Assembly (NCBI GenBank): GCA_011033025.1
Contig: WFMF01000011.1
Location: 496,001-560,000 of the forward strand
Reading direction: 5' to 3'
DNA from: Beroe forskalii
Lineage: Eukaryota; Ctenophora; Nuda; Beroida; Beroidae
Length of the DNA stretch: 64,000 nt
Under the pieces are notes generated by a model, which did not search any database, was not told the origin of the DNA, and saw nothing but the letters and a program-made list of their open reading frames with translations. The translations under genes and the position numbers were made by a program. This document shows positions 62,910-64,000 of the stretch, in pieces. Position 1 is the stretch's first letter. Every line of letters starts with the position of its first letter.

Positions 62910-64000
62910 ATGTCAAAGGTGGAGTTTATAGAGAAATTTAAAACCCTACAGAAAAATGAAGCAACTCTCTTGAAGGATGTTTTGTTTTTTGTTGCAAAGA
63001 AAGATGACCTCAGCTCTATATACAAATGTAAGTTAGAGGAAGAGATAGTAGAATATGATAAAGAAAGGGATGGAGAGCAACAAAAATTCCTCAGTGATTT
63101 GCAGAATGTTAATCATTCAATATCTAGGTTTAAAAATGAACTCATGAAGCCCAGACCTGACATGGTTGATCATGTGAAACAAATGATGCATTCAATTGAA
63201 ACTCAATTGTTGGCAATTAAATCACATCAAAAATCTGTTTATGATGAGCTAATTGCTGCTGAAACAAATTTGTCAGCTGAATTAACAATCTTCAATAATG
63301 ATCTCCATAAATATGAGAAAATCACAAAATATCCGGTAAACTATGGAAATGTGAAATCCCGTACTCAGACATGTAATCACCATGATGTTCATCCTGCTGT
63401 CACAGAGTTTGATAAATTCCATGCAAAACATGGGTCTAGTAACCATTGGGGTGAGTTTGAACATCAACTATTTCTAAAGCATTATAATGAAAATAATTCA
63501 GATGAAGAGATGCAGCAAAAACTTACAGCAGTTTTACCATTCAAGTCACTAACACAGATACAAGACCAAATTGTATGGTTTAGAAAGTACCAAGAGTTAG
63601 AAAAGGCAAAGAGAGATGCACTGAAAGAATGGCGAGAAGCAAAGAAGGCAAAAGCCCATTACAATAACATAAGTTTTTCTCAGAAAGATAGCAATTTTGA
63701 TAAGATTCAGCTGAGAAAGAAAGCCCTTTATGAAAAAGAGAAACAAGAGAAACTTGCTCAGTTGAATGCTTACAAAGTTCAAAAGGAACTGCAGAAAGTA
63801 CTTGCTGAAGAAGAGGCCTTAAAAGCTCAATTAGCAGAATCAGAAAAAGAGATGAAGCGCCAGGAATACATCATGAAACAAAAAGAGAAAGCTGTTGCAT
63901 TTAGAGAGAAAAAGAAACTGGAGCTTGAGCTTAGGGAGGCTCAGGAACAAGAAATAAATGCTAAAACAAAATCCTCTGGCATTTCCAAAACAGATATTCT
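62910..64000 (+). CDS. CCDC112: CCDC112-like coiled-coil protein, N-terminal part, runs off window
   Basis: The ATG at 62910 opens a frame without stops to the window end (363 codons, partial). An acceptor-like ATTTCAG at 62888-62894 suggests a preceding 5' UTR intron. Residues 1-150 are charged helices (VEFIEKFKTLQKNEATLLKD). Residues about 170-250 hold the most diagnostic block: EFDKFHAKHG, WGEFEHQLFLKHY, LTQIQDQIVWFRKYQELEKA, KRDALKEWREAKK, which fits the SANT-like helix block I recall for CCDC112. After that comes a long Glu/Lys/Gln coiled coil. The related CCDC148 is an alternative. In vertebrates CCDC112 is a centrosomal/centriolar-satellite protein, so a cytoskeletal role is inferred. 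The absence of introns over 1.1 kb is unusual. Confidence 0.8.
   Translation, partial: MSKVEFIEKFKTLQKNEATLLKDVLFFVAKKDDLSSIYKCKLEEEIVEYDKERDGEQQKFLSDLQNVNHSISRFKNELMKPRPDMVDHVKQMMHSIETQLLAIKSHQKSVYDELIAAETNLSAELTIFNNDLHKYEKITKYPVNYGNVKSRTQTCNHHDVHPAVTEFDKFHAKHGSSNHWGEFEHQLFLKHYNENNSDEEMQQKLTAVLPFKSLTQIQDQIVWFRKYQELEKAKRDALKEWREAKKAKAHYNNISFSQKDSNFDKIQLRKKALYEKEKQEKLAQLNAYKVQKELQKVLAEEEALKAQLAESEKEMKRQEYIMKQKEKAVAFREKKKLELELREAQEQEINAKTKSSGISKTDI

Overview
The window looks like nuclear DNA of an invertebrate metazoan. Genes are split by canonical GT-AG introns, intergenic DNA is AT-rich and repeat-laden, polyadenylation signals are eukaryotic, and the recognisable proteins (a MAPKAPK5/MK5-type kinase, a CCDC112-type coiled-coil protein, C2H2 zinc fingers, a lone C2-domain protein) are animal families. 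Species cannot be assigned. No operons, CRISPR arrays or prokaryotic features were seen. All gene models were read by eye from splice sites, reading phase and similarity recalled from memory.

Layout: (1) 1-17.3 kb, plus strand: an unrecognised multi-exon gene whose 5' part lies outside the window. Candidate exons start right after a 37-bp minisatellite and end in a chromo-like exon at 16896-17087 with AATAAA at 17321. (2) 17.4-25.9 kb, minus strand: a small single-C2-domain protein gene (19847-25908) with two phase-compatible alternative first exons separated by a 1.3-kb 28-bp satellite. (3) 26-33.4 kb: gene-poor DNA with an array of ~300-bp hairpin-ended (Helitron-like) units, a 1,343-bp TIR transposon with a perfect 8-bp target duplication, and a small TIR MITE. 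(4) 33.9-49.6 kb, minus strand: a complete ten-exon MK5-type kinase gene (481 codons, all phases agree). Its last intron contains, on the opposite strand, a four-finger C2H2 gene (35513-36589) and a second copy of the TIR transposon with its own perfect 8-bp target duplication. Another intron holds a decayed retroelement polyprotein fragment. (5) 47.4-54.15 kb: a ~3.37-kb tandem duplication carrying the kinase's first two exons; the outer copy is frameshifted in both. (6) 54.7-60.5 kb: GC-rich palindromes, a 5'-truncated non-LTR reverse transcriptase (55363-56817, plus) and decayed minus-strand ORFs. (7) 62.9-64 kb, plus strand: the intronless start of a CCDC112-like gene running off the window.

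The most striking pattern is that minisatellites sit at exon edges. A 43-bp array in the kinase gene copies an intron-exon junction, giving seven equally spaced 3' splice-site copies in front of the HRD/DFG exon; only the innermost keeps the frame. A 37-bp array upstream of the first plus-strand exon carries an acceptor-like motif in every unit. A pyrimidine-rich array abuts the acceptor of kinase exon 9, a 17-bp array follows another donor, and the 28-bp satellite begins about 50 bp from a first exon. This suggests recurrent tandem amplification of splice-site sequence in this genome, with possible effects on splicing.
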